Positions 50,099-57,900 of a DNA stretch of 64,000 bases are shown piece by piece. Origin of the DNA: Vibrio aquaticus (GTDB taxonomy: Bacteria > Pseudomonadota > Gammaproteobacteria > Enterobacterales > Vibrionaceae). The notes under the pieces are model-generated. The model was given only the letters and a program-made list of their open reading frames with translations. It did not search any database and was not told the origin of the DNA. Numbering within the stretch: the stretch's first letter is position 1; each line of letters starts with the position of its first letter. Both the position numbers and the translations under genes were made by a program. The stretch lies in contig NZ_RXZH01000004.1 in assembly GCF_003970385.1 (NCBI RefSeq), forward strand, positions 241,528 to 305,527, in the 5' to 3' direction.

Positions 50099-51559
50099 TT
50101 AGACTTCTAAGCTAGGTGGAACAAAGACTTGGGCACGAAGCCCTTTAGTAGGTAAGTTGTCAATAATGAGATCTCCACCATGCCCATGGAGAATGTTTCG
50201 GCAGATCCCCAACCCTAATCCATGCCCTGCGTCATCGTTTGCTAGCCGATAATAGGGTTCAAAAACCGCTTCGAGTTTATCTTCTGGTATGCCTGGACCT
50301 TGATCGGTGATGACAATTTGAATCCATTCCTCACTCATCGATACAGCAATCTCTGCCCTGTCTCCATACTTAACGGCATTATCAACCAGATTACTCAGCA
50401 CCCGCTTCATCGCTAATGGCTTAGCAACAATCGGTTCCATCGAAAAAGGAATAAAACTTACTACAATGCGGCTCTGATTCAGCGGTTCAACAATAGACTC
50501 AATCAACTCACTCAAATCGATATAGGCGTTGTTCTCGTGCAGGTCGGTGTCACGCACACATTGCAGTGCCCCTTTAACCATCATCTCTAGCTCATCGAGA
50601 TCACGATTAAACTTCTCTCGTTTCGTATCGCTTTCAAGCAACTCTGCCCTAAGCCTTAGTCGCGTTATGGGTGTTTTTAAGTCATGAGAAATGGCAGAAA
50701 ACAAATGCTCCCTGTCGGCCACGTAACGACGAATGCGCTGTTGCATTCGATTGAATGCACGGGTTGCTGTGACGAGCTCACTCGCCCCCTCTTCTTTAAG
50801 CGGCGCTTGGTCGATGTCCATGCTCATTTCATTAGCGGCTTTGGCTAATCGTTTGAGTGGCTTTACTTGCCTTCGAACTAGCAGATAGGTCAGCACAAGC
50901 AAAATCGTAGTCGAAAGGACCAAAAAGAGAATCTGCTCTCGTCCAATCAGGGTATCGTCCAACGTAACATAAGGTGCAGGCAGTAATGCGGCGATGTATA
51001 ACCACTCGTGTGTGGCCAACTCGATTTGAACGACCAATATGGGCGGGTCTATCGGGTTTAACGTTAGCGTATGATGAGCCCATGATTTCGGAAGATCGTG
51101 CAAATAGATGTCATTTTTAAGCAAACGCAAGTTATCAGGATGAGAGAAATCAACCGAGATGGACTCAACTTTGGTGAGCTTGCTGGACAAGACCTTTTCT
51201 ATCGAATCGATGGAGGCGAGTTTGAGAGGCGTATCGTCAATCGGCTCAACGATCAGCTGCTCTTTATTGAAAGAAACAAAAAAACGCGTCCCCCCCATAT
51301 TACGAATTTGGTCGAGAACAATATGGCGGTATTTGACTGGCAATGACTGGAAGAAATTAACGGTAGAAGCGAACATATTCGCCATGCTTTCAGACGCATC
51401 CCGAATACCCGCAAGCTCTTTGTGCTTAGACTCGGTATACCAGATAGAGGTTGCTACGCCCTGAGCAAGTACAACAGCAAGCAAAGTCAGCCCTAAGGTT
51501 CGCCCGACCAACGAGTTAGGTTTAAACTTCGAGAACCATCGCCATATCGGGTTACTCAT
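50099..51559 (-). CDS. Sensor histidine kinase of the sugar ABC locus (GtrS-like)
   Basis: Membrane kinase, 486 aa: first helix (TLGLTLLAVVLAQGVATSIWY, residues about 17-37), a periplasmic domain of about 170 residues, second helix (EQILFLVLSTTILLVLTYLLV near 208-228), HAMP linker, HisKA with the phospho-His in FSAISHDLKTPITRLRLR near 290, and the ATPase domain (NLVDNAVKYGD, TDQGPGIPEDKLEAVFEPYYR, GHGLGLGICRNI). It overlaps the regulator gene by 8 bp. Adjacency to a Gts-like importer suggests equivalence to Pseudomonas GtrS, which controls glucose uptake. Confidence 0.88.
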   Translation of the reverse strand: MSNPIWRWFSKFKPNSLVGRTLGLTLLAVVLAQGVATSIWYTESKHKELAGIRDASESMANMFASTVNFFQSLPVKYRHIVLDQIRNMGGTRFFVSFNKEQLIVEPIDDTPLKLASIDSIEKVLSSKLTKVESISVDFSHPDNLRLLKNDIYLHDLPKSWAHHTLTLNPIDPPILVVQIELATHEWLYIAALLPAPYVTLDDTLIGREQILFLVLSTTILLVLTYLLVRRQVKPLKRLAKAANEMSMDIDQAPLKEEGASELVTATRAFNRMQQRIRRYVADREHLFSAISHDLKTPITRLRLRAELLESDTKREKFNRDLDELEMMVKGALQCVRDTDLHENNAYIDLSELIESIVEPLNQSRIVVSFIPFSMEPIVAKPLAMKRVLSNLVDNAVKYGDRAEIAVSMSEEWIQIVITDQGPGIPEDKLEAVFEPYYRLANDDAGHGLGLGICRNILHGHGGDLIIDNLPTKGLRAQVFVPPSLEV

Positions 51560-52271
51560 AGCTCACCGGTACAGCAAGCAAATAGCCGTTACCTCGCATG
51601 GTTTTGATGTAGTGAGGGAAACGTGCACTGTCACCCAAGCGTTGACGAAGACGACTCAATTGCACATCTATGCCTCGCTCAAATGGCAATGATTCACGTC
51701 CACGAGTCGCAAAAGAAATGGTATCTCTATCGAGTACCTCGTTAGGTCGTTTGAGAAACAACATTAGCAACGCAAAATCACTGCCTGAAAGATCATGAGT
51801 TTGGAGGTTTTCCAAATGGGTAATTCGATGGGCGAGCGGATCCAACTGCCAATCACCAAATACGATCGATTTTGCGTTTGCACTGGCAGGCAATTCTTCC
51901 GGCTTCGAGACTCGGCGTAACACCGCTTTAATGCGAGCGTTCAAATGGCGTGGGTTAAAAGGTTTGGCTATGTAGTCATCTGCACCAATCTCTAAGCCGA
52001 TGATCTGGTCTGTATCATCGGAAACCGCAGTGAGCATAATGATAGGGACAGACGATTGACGGCGAACTTGCTGACACAGGGTAAAGCCATCATCACCGGG
52101 GAGCATCACATCAAGCAGAATAAGATCCGGATAGCCATTTTGCTCGATATCGAGCTTCATCGCTTCACCATCATTCACCGCACTCACCTGATAGCCCTGC
52201 TTGGTTAGATACTCTTCTAACAACTCACAAATCTCTTGATCGTCATCGACAACGAGAACCTTAGCCGACAT
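51552..52271 (-). CDS. OmpR-family response regulator (GltR-like)
   Basis: DNA-binding regulator, about 239 aa: receiver domain (KVLVVDDDQEICELLEEYL, phospho-Asp in LILLDVMLPGDDG near residue 52, conserved Lys in YIAKPFNPRHL) and a winged-helix output domain (TFATRG-like SFATRGRESLPFERGIDVQLSRLRQRLG, IKTMRGNGYLL). I prefer the ATG giving MSAKVLVVDDD; an ATG nine codons upstream has no ribosome binding site. It overlaps the kinase gene and lies upstream of the importer operon, whose expression it probably controls. Confidence 0.88.
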   Translation of the reverse strand: MSAKVLVVDDDQEICELLEEYLTKQGYQVSAVNDGEAMKLDIEQNGYPDLILLDVMLPGDDGFTLCQQVRRQSSVPIIMLTAVSDDTDQIIGLEIGADDYIAKPFNPRHLNARIKAVLRRVSKPEELPASANAKSIVFGDWQLDPLAHRITHLENLQTHDLSGSDFALLMLFLKRPNEVLDRDTISFATRGRESLPFERGIDVQLSRLRQRLGDSARFPHYIKTMRGNGYLLAVPVSYE

Positions 52272-52530
52272 ATCGCTACTACCTATTGCTGCGTACATTT
52301 ATAAAAGGAGTGTAATCACTTCTTTCACCGCTATTGATCAATCATTGCGTAGAATTTGAGGTTGTTGCGGATATCTGTCACATCTTATTAACAGTGCGTT
52401 TTTTCTTACCTAGCTCTCAGAGCTCTAAGAAAGAAAAACAATAAAAGAAGGCACAAAGTGGGGGGAAAGTAGCAAGCCTGTTTACCACAGTAGATAGCAG
52501 AGACAGGCTATGCGTTACCAAAGTGGAGTA

Positions 52531-52632
52531 TTACAGGGCAATAAACACACCAATGACAGTCGCTAATGAAAATAGACAAGTGCGGCTGATAACGCCAAAG
52601 TTTGAAGGTTGAATCATTTCTTGATGCTGCAT
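52531..52632 (-). CDS. Small membrane protein ORF, 33 aa
   Basis: A short frame starting at an ATG at 52632, preceded by a very good ribosome binding site (AAGGAG, 8-nt gap). The product has a polar N-terminus (MQHQEMIQPSNFGVISR) and one hydrophobic helix (CLFSLATVIGVFIAL) running to the stop. This layout is that of bacterial single-helix mini-proteins such as CydX/YnhF-type oxidase partners, but I do not recognise the family. It sits alone between the response regulator and a hypothetical gene. Confidence 0.55.
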   Translation of the reverse strand: MQHQEMIQPSNFGVISRTCLFSLATVIGVFIAL

Positions 52633-52730
52633 AGACAAATCTCCTTTTGTTTCATCGTCATTACAATATGATGAAATTTCAGAATATTCTCAACGCATAA
52701 CCGTGTTAATTTTTTATGACAGCAATACGA

Positions 52731-53342
52731 TTATTTACGTAATCCGAGAGAGATTCGAACAAAATCGCCATCCTCGAATTCGACACTGTGATCAAAAAGC
52801 GAAGAGGAATAGATAGTGCGCAAGAAAAGATGCCTTTCACCGTGAGTACCACGAAATAGCATCGAAATATCGGCAACTAGGCGGTTACGGTTGTTAAAGT
52901 GCGTATTAAGGTCTTGTGATAATACGCAAAGCAAACACCCCTTGCTGTTGTGTTTCAGGTCAACCTTTTCTGGGCTAGAGACCAGAACTGTCGTGTTCAG
53001 TTCTTTCTCTAACTGATTCACCAACAATAAAAAGCTATCAAGGTGTGGCAGTTCATCCCCTTCAACTGGCGTCAACAAGTTGCCAAGCATTGACTCCATA
53101 TCCAAGCGCTGAGCTCGGGCATGGCTGACTAAGGAACGTACTTTCTTCTTAAACGGTTTGTACTTTTTGCTGTTAGAGGCTTTGTTTAACCAAGCGGAAA
53201 GAATGTCATTAATGTCACCGCGCGATTTTCGCGATAAGACTTTTCCAGAATGGTTTGTACGCAAGTGCAATAGTGCATGCAATGCAAGCTCAGCGAGAAG
53301 CGGTTCAAACTCAGGTTTAATGTTGGTGTGGATACTGCGCAT
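52731..53342 (-). CDS. Hypothetical protein, possibly DUF2913 family
   Basis: About 203 aa, no signal peptide or membrane helix. The N-terminal part is helical (LAELALHALLHLRTNHSGK), then a basic stretch with the WLNKASNSKKYKPFKKKVRSLVSHAR pattern, and a more beta-rich C-terminus. The order of motifs resembles Vibrio DUF2913 proteins, from memory only. I use ATG 53342; a GTG at 53384 extends it by 14 residues but neither start has a good ribosome binding site. Function unknown; DUF2913 genes are often found in accessory regions of Vibrio. Confidence 0.6.
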   Translation of the reverse strand: MRSIHTNIKPEFEPLLAELALHALLHLRTNHSGKVLSRKSRGDINDILSAWLNKASNSKKYKPFKKKVRSLVSHARAQRLDMESMLGNLLTPVEGDELPHLDSFLLLVNQLEKELNTTVLVSSPEKVDLKHNSKGCLLCVLSQDLNTHFNNRNRLVADISMLFRGTHGERHLFLRTIYSSSLFDHSVEFEDGDFVRISLGLRK

Positions 53343-53662
53343 TTTTACTAGGAATGGGTACTCGTACGAACTTAGGCAAATCACAATCGATAAGGGAGCG
53401 ATATGCTACCGAAAAGGATTGCTTATGTACAGCGATGCATCGGAAAGGGTTGAAAGTGATAACTATGTGACTGTATTTTCCTCACGCCTAAGAAAGGTCA
53501 TCAACCGACGCTATTACGGAATGGGAGATATCCTGCCCCTCTACTTAAGGCACTTGGCGTTTAGTTTAACAAATAGGGAATCATTCGAAACCTTACATTC
53601 ATTGATTTATCTATACTGGTCACGGATAATTGGTAAAGAGTTTTTATTAGGTAGTCTACAAC

Positions 53663-54448
53663 ATGTCCTCATATTTAACCCATCTGGCATGGCAATATCA
53701 AACGATGAAACCGGAAGTAAAACTCCTGGTGGTTGCATTAGCGGAACTGGCTGACAACAAAGGTAATGTCGAAACTTCGCTAGATGAATTGCACTCATTT
53801 ACCTGCATGACATCTGGCATTCTCCAAACCAACCTTTCTCACTTGGTGAAAGATAAGAATCCTGTGTTCATTAATGTATCACGGGGGCAAAATGGTACGT
53901 TAAGTGGCAAATTACACCTAGATCCTAATGTTGAGAGGCCAGCACAACAGAATCAGTATATGATGGCTGACCTACACACACTTGCTCGAGAGCAAGAAGA
54001 ACAGCGTCAAGCTAATAAGAAAAAAGGACCGGTACGACTAAATCAAGCGCAGCGCAAACAGATGCAGCCATTACACATCGATCCTAACCAAAAGCAATTC
54101 CATAAAAACGAAATATACACCGAGACTATGCATGATTGGGCAAATGGGTTGTTACATACAGGTCAAGTTGCAATGGATGATAGATATGAAGTCTGGGAAG
54201 AGTTGGTCAAAGAGGTTCACGAGTCTGGCAATCAAGTATTCTCACACACGAACCTAGTGCAGCGTCTAAAGCAGAAAATATCTAATTATCACTCCAAACT
54301 AGAGCGACAAAAAGCACTCGATAAGAAGGCAGAGGAAGACAAGCACACACCGGTAGCAACCAGACGCAGACCAGTTCGACGCTCAGCCATTAGCGAGTTT
54401 GAAGAGAAAGCTGGGCGATTACTAGCTCGATTTGATGAAGAAGATTAA
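53663..54448 (+). CDS. Cassette gene 1: putative winged-helix, O-like replication initiator
   Basis: A 261-aa protein I cannot name with certainty. Residues about 10-75 look like a winged helix (MKPEVKLLVVALAELAD, then TSLDELHSFTCMTSGILQTNLSHLVKD), as at the start of lambda O-type initiators. A charged linker (EEQRQANKKKGP) follows, then a helical block (MHDWANGLLHTGQVAMDDRYEVWEELVKEV) loosely like DnaT-type domains, and a basic/acidic C-terminus (RRRPVRRS...FDEED). It leads three tightly packed genes next to tRNA-Arg. Hydrophilic and cytoplasmic. A DNA-replication role is inferred from layout and the P-like neighbour. Confidence 0.6.
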   Translation: MSSYLTHLAWQYQTMKPEVKLLVVALAELADNKGNVETSLDELHSFTCMTSGILQTNLSHLVKDKNPVFINVSRGQNGTLSGKLHLDPNVERPAQQNQYMMADLHTLAREQEEQRQANKKKGPVRLNQAQRKQMQPLHIDPNQKQFHKNEIYTETMHDWANGLLHTGQVAMDDRYEVWEELVKEVHESGNQVFSHTNLVQRLKQKISNYHSKLERQKALDKKAEEDKHTPVATRRRPVRRSAISEFEEKAGRLLARFDEED

Positions 54449-54462
54449 CCATTAGAGGGCGT

Positions 54463-55347
54463 ATGAGTAATAAAGATAGCAAACCAAAGAACGTCGGTGA
54501 TATGGGTATGTCATTCGAAGACCACCTAAAATGGGTTGGAAAAAATGCAGGTGCCCCTACGGCACGGCAAAAACAGCCAACGCAGAAAGCTCCAAACCAT
54601 CCAGCACGACGCCCTCAACTGCAGCAAGAACACCAATACTCGGTTCCTCAAGCAAAGGAATTCCATCCTGTTATGGAAGGGGATTGGTCACCGCAAGCTG
54701 CAGAGGATTTTTCTCAATATACTAAACAGCAAAGCAAACAAATTCTATACACATGGGTCATGCTCATGCAGGCGTTTGGTTCGAAGTTCACCGTACATTT
54801 TGGGGATGAACCTGACAAATTGTTTATGGACTTTGCGGTTGGGCTTACTAATGATGGGTTTGAACGACTAAAAGCTAACTTGTACGAGCGCCTAGATGAA
54901 AATCAAGAGTGGCCGCCATCGTTCACTCGACTTACCCAATTAGCTGACTCTCCTACTAAGGAGATGATGTATCAGGCTCGTAAGAAACTATTTCATCACC
55001 CCGAGAAAGACCCCAATAAACTGACCCGTGTCGAGCGTTACATCAAAAAGTACAAAATGAATGAGGTCAGAATGCTCTCAGAGCAATACTTTGAACAGCA
55101 ATTTAACCGAAGATTCACCATTTGGTTCCGTGAAGTAATGTTTGATGACATGGATTTGTTTGAGGAGGAAGAGGCAAAAAAACTCGCTGAGTCTGAGCTA
55201 GTCCCAACCAAGCATGATAAACGCCGAGAAGAAGAAGTCCAAAATGGTAAAGCTTTTTCTACCCCAATTGGGGAACGCATTAAGAAGATCATTGAAGAGA
55301 AGAAAAGCTATGTTGTTATTGAGGATATTAATGAAGAAGACGAATAA
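54463..55347 (+). CDS. Cassette gene 2: putative replication protein P-like helicase loader
   Basis: A 294-aa hydrophilic protein. After a Pro/Gln-rich disordered N-terminus (residues 1-75), the core (ILYTWVMLMQAFGSKF, then LFMDFAVGLTNDGFERLKANLYERLDENQEWPPSFTRLTQLAD) has the pattern of phage lambda P family proteins: a helix, a W/F-x(n)-G-I/F block and a PPS-x-x-x-F/L segment before basic helices. P proteins load the host DnaB helicase. It starts 14 bp after gene 1 and overlaps gene 3 by 1 bp. The match is by motif memory and needs a profile search. Confidence 0.55.
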   Translation: MSNKDSKPKNVGDMGMSFEDHLKWVGKNAGAPTARQKQPTQKAPNHPARRPQLQQEHQYSVPQAKEFHPVMEGDWSPQAAEDFSQYTKQQSKQILYTWVMLMQAFGSKFTVHFGDEPDKLFMDFAVGLTNDGFERLKANLYERLDENQEWPPSFTRLTQLADSPTKEMMYQARKKLFHHPEKDPNKLTRVERYIKKYKMNEVRMLSEQYFEQQFNRRFTIWFREVMFDDMDLFEEEEAKKLAESELVPTKHDKRREEEVQNGKAFSTPIGERIKKIIEEKKSYVVIEDINEEDE

Positions 55348-56018
55348 TGCGTGAGTTTCAAGTTCTTGAGCGACAGAAGGACTACTTCATATGCACCATT
55401 AAAGGTATGCATTGTCGGCTCGTTATTGACGAGTATAGCCAAAATCTAACACTGGGTATGCATACGTTACATGTTGAAGAAATCACTGATCGCTACGAAC
55501 ACTTTGCCAAAGACGCGGTATTTCGGCTCACCCTACCACTGAATGAGCAAGACTCAATTGCCATTTGTACACTAGCTACTGGGCGAAAAAACCGATTTAC
55601 GTACAAGAAATGTCTACGTCTCGGTGGGAAGTGGGAACCAATTCTGAATGAATGGGTCTTCTCTGCTTCCGTTCAGGAGCAAGTTGAAGCGCTGCGAAAA
55701 ATTGTGCAATCTCCTCCGAAGCTGGTCGAGGTGACGTTCCACGAAACCATTACCATGCCTGATAAAACACTCTCACTGTTCGGGTTTGAGTTAGTTAAGG
55801 GAATGTACGCACACCGAATACCGATGATGCACAAAGGGGTTCAGCTCAAAGGTGGTGACGTTATCTTTGTTGTAGAAAAACCTATGCACACAATCGCACT
55901 ACCTGGCACCATCGTTCGGCTTCACGTGCCTGAGTCAATGATTGAAGATCCTGACTTCAGAGAGGATTACTTTGGCGCATTAAGCTACAGGATTATAAAA
56001 CAGCGTGTGAATCGGTAA
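55347..56018 (+). CDS. Cassette gene 3: unknown protein
   Basis: A 223-aa protein of unknown function, translationally coupled to gene 2 (TAATG). It appears mainly beta-rich with no membrane helix. One segment (residues about 85-115: RFTYKKCLRLGGKWEPILNEW...) resembles the small LGGKW-x(n)-W-x-F module found in several plasmid and phage DNA-processing proteins, where it is a minor domain. The second half (FGFELVKGMYAHRIPMMHKGVQLKGGDVIFVVEK) gives no recognisable motif. It probably works with the two preceding genes. Confidence 0.55.
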   Translation: MREFQVLERQKDYFICTIKGMHCRLVIDEYSQNLTLGMHTLHVEEITDRYEHFAKDAVFRLTLPLNEQDSIAICTLATGRKNRFTYKKCLRLGGKWEPILNEWVFSASVQEQVEALRKIVQSPPKLVEVTFHETITMPDKTLSLFGFELVKGMYAHRIPMMHKGVQLKGGDVIFVVEKPMHTIALPGTIVRLHVPESMIEDPDFREDYFGALSYRIIKQRVNR

Positions 56019-56061
56019 GGCTGTTAGTTTCATCGCCCTATTCTCTTCCATCCATAGAGTA

Positions 56062-56460
56062 TTAACCGCAGGTAACGCGTAATATCGCTAAAAATATATT
56101 CGTCACGTCAGTTGCGTGACGAATTTCAATACAATAGCGCTTGGCTAAATAACGATAAAGCTCGCCCCAATTCAAGAACGCCGGTAACACCTGCATATCC
56201 TTTCTAACCGTTCCGTGCTTAACCTTCTTCAATCTCCATTGCACGAACTCATAGATGCGCTCACGGGCTTTTGAATCAACCGTAAGTGATTTGATGGTCA
56301 TTGCTGAAAAGTAAGACGAAATGCGATTATGGCGGTACTTCTGCGAGATCAAATAATATTTGTGGTATTGCGCCTTAACATCGATATAGAAATCAATAGC
56401 GACTGGGATCGGTGTATCTAACGTGGGATTGCAGCGTGTGACTAACGTCTCATAGTTCAT
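56062..56460 (-). pseudogene. Truncated tyrosine recombinase-like ORF (N-terminal domain only)
   Basis: A 132-aa frame resembling the arm-binding/SAM-like core-binding part of phage integrases: FYIDVKAQYHKYYLISQKYRHNRISSYFSAMTIKSLTVDSK, then RERIYEFVQWRLKKVKHGTVRKDMQVLPAFLNWGELYRYL. The catalytic R-H-R-Y domain that should follow is missing: the frame stops at 56062 and cassette gene 3 ends 44 bp away on the other strand. It lies 94 bp from the 3' end of tRNA-Arg and points away from it, the normal place for an integrase. I therefore read it as an integrase remnant; it could instead be a short unrelated protein. Confidence 0.5.
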
Positions 56461-56512
56461 GGCACTGTCTCTACTGTGAGCCTAAATTGAGACAGAGTCC
56501 AGAAACGACAAA

Positions 56513-56541
56513 GGCGATGTAACTCTATGAATTACATCGCC
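56513..56541 (-). terminator. Terminator of tRNA-Arg
   Basis: GGCGATGTAA / TTACATCGCC stem with a 9-nt loop, 13 nt past the tRNA 3' end, followed by TTTGTCG on the minus strand. Confidence 0.8.
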
Positions 56542-56553
56542 TCTTAGAATAAA

Positions 56554-56630
56554 TGGCACGCCCTATAGGATTCGAACCTATGACCACATCCTTAGAAGGG
56601 ACGTGCTCTATCCAGCTGAGCTAAGGGCGC
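56554..56630 (-). tRNA. argU: tRNA-Arg (anticodon TCT)
   Basis: A 77-nt gene with encoded CCA. Cloverleaf elements: acceptor GCGCCCT / AGGGCGT, D-loop AGCTCAGCTGGATAGAGC, anticodon loop CTTCTAA (TCT, reads AGA), and T-loop GGTTCGAATCC. The first acceptor pair is G-U rather than the G-C I recall for E. coli argU. In E. coli this tRNA is the integration site of prophage DLP12, in keeping with the integrase-like ORF downstream. Confidence 0.97.
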
Positions 56631-56745
56631 GCTACAGGAAAGGATTATACGAGTTAGAACTCTTAAAACAAGACCTTTTGATAACATTCTGATCTGAATG
56701 ACTAAAAAAAGGCCACAGAATTATATTTTGATTAAAAACACCACG

Positions 56746-56761
56746 AAGCAAACGTTTGCTT
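56746..56761. promoter_or_regulatory. PurR-like operator upstream of folD
   Basis: AAGCAAACGTTTGCTT is a perfect 16-bp palindrome closely fitting the PurR consensus ACGCAAACGTTTGCGT (14 of 16). It lies 70 bp before the folD ATG. FolD supplies 10-formyl-THF for purine synthesis, so PurR control is logical. Confidence 0.75.
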
Positions 56762-56831
56762 ATAGATATTCGTCAAATAATTTGCGACAATGCGCTGCAA
56801 ATAAGTCGCCATCATTATCTTAAGGTATGTC

Positions 56832-57692
56832 ATGACAGCTCAAAACATTGACGGAACTCTAATCTCTCAAACCGTTCGTTCAGAAGTCGCCGCGCGAGTA
56901 AAAGCTCGTAAAGAAGCGGGGCTACGTGCTCCAGGTCTAGCTGTAGTACTTGTGGGTGAAGATCCTGCATCTCAAGTTTACGTTGGCAGTAAGAGACGCG
57001 CCTGTGAAGAAGTTGGCTTTGTTTCGAAATCATTCGACCTTCCTGCAAACACAACAGAAGAAGAACTGTTGGCTCTGATTGATGAGCTCAATAATGATGA
57101 ACAAATCGATGGTATTCTGGTTCAGCTGCCACTTCCTGCGGGTATCGATGCCACACACGTACTAGAACGCATTCACCCAGAGAAAGACGTGGATGGTTTC
57201 CACCCATACAACGTTGGCCGTTTGGCACAGCGAATTCCTAAGCTACGTTCTTGTACGCCAAAAGGCATCATCACTCTGCTTGACCGTTACAACATCAACC
57301 TACGCGGCATGCACGCTGTTGTTGTTGGTGCGTCAAACATTGTGGGTCGCCCAATGACGCTTGAGCTTTTATTGGCTGGTTGTACGACAACAACATGTCA
57401 CCGCTTCACCAAAGACCTAGAAGGCCACGTACGTCAGGCTGATTTAGTTGTGGTTGCGGTAGGTAAACCAAACTTTATTCCGGGTAACTGGATCAAGAAA
57501 GGTGCGGTCGTGGTGGATGTGGGTATCAACCGCCTTGAGTCAGGCAAACTGGTTGGCGATGTGGATTACGAAAACGCAAAAGAGAACGCGAGCTTCATTA
57601 CTCCAGTACCGGGTGGTGTTGGTCCAATGACGGTTGCGAGCCTGATTGAAAATACCATGCTAGCGTGTGAGCAGTTCCACACGAAAAAGTAG
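56832..57692 (+). CDS. folD: Bifunctional methylenetetrahydrofolate dehydrogenase / methenyl-THF cyclohydrolase
   Basis: Converts 5,10-methylene-THF to 10-formyl-THF with NADP, feeding purine and formyl-Met synthesis. The 286-aa product shows [23 protein letters not shown] near residues 36-58 (with the active-site Tyr and Lys), the [28 protein letters not shown] block near 97-124, the Rossmann motif [13 protein letters not shown], and [23 protein letters not shown] precedes the ATG. A PurR-like box lies upstream. Confidence 0.98.
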   Translation: MTAQNIDGTLISQTVRSEVAARVKARKEAGLRAPGLAVVLVGEDPASQVYVGSKRRACEEVGFVSKSFDLPANTTEEELLALIDELNNDEQIDGILVQLPLPAGIDATHVLERIHPEKDVDGFHPYNVGRLAQRIPKLRSCTPKGIITLLDRYNINLRGMHAVVVGASNIVGRPMTLELLLAGCTTTTCHRFTKDLEGHVRQADLVVVAVGKPNFIPGNWIKKGAVVVDVGINRLESGKLVGDVDYENAKENASFITPVPGGVGPMTVASLIENTMLACEQFHTKK

Positions 57693-57721
57693 AGTCCTAA
57701 TTACTTTACGCAGATAAAAAG

Positions 57722-57753
57722 AAAGGGTTGATGTTTAGTAACATCAACCCTTT
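57722..57753 (+). terminator. Terminator of folD
   Basis: AAAGGGTTGATGT / ACATCAACCCTTT stem with a 6-nt loop and a T-run. Confidence 0.9.
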
Positions 57754-57774
57754 TTAGTTTTCGGTAAACGCCCT

Positions 57775-57877
57775 GTCATCCTCAAGAATGAGGAACGAAT
57801 GAATTGGGGATCTCTTAAAGCGAGCCTATTACTTTATGAGATTCCTTACTCACTCATCCTTCGCTCTAAGGAATGAC
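57775..57877. repeat. Imperfect palindromic intergenic repeat, copy 2
   Basis: Left arm GTCATCCTCAAGAATGAGG to GGGGATCTCTT, right arm GAGATTCCTTACTC to CTAAGGAATGAC. Same family as 4143-4246 and the array at 63615-64000. It lies between the convergent folD and nucleoside transporter genes, just past the folD terminator. Confidence 0.85.
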
Positions 57878-57900
57878 ACACTGATCATTAATACTTGTCA

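Noticed and set aside
52752..52760. GATTCGAAC shared with the tRNA-Arg T-loop as a possible far attachment site
   Set aside because: Only 9 bp match and the site is inside a coding region; chance is the simplest explanation. A true attachment duplicate should be longer and match the tRNA 3' end.
53158..53754. Plus-strand ORF of 198 codons
   Set aside because: It runs antisense through the hypothetical gene at 52731-53342 and into the start of cassette gene 1, has no family resemblance, and its N-terminal part is explained as a shadow frame.
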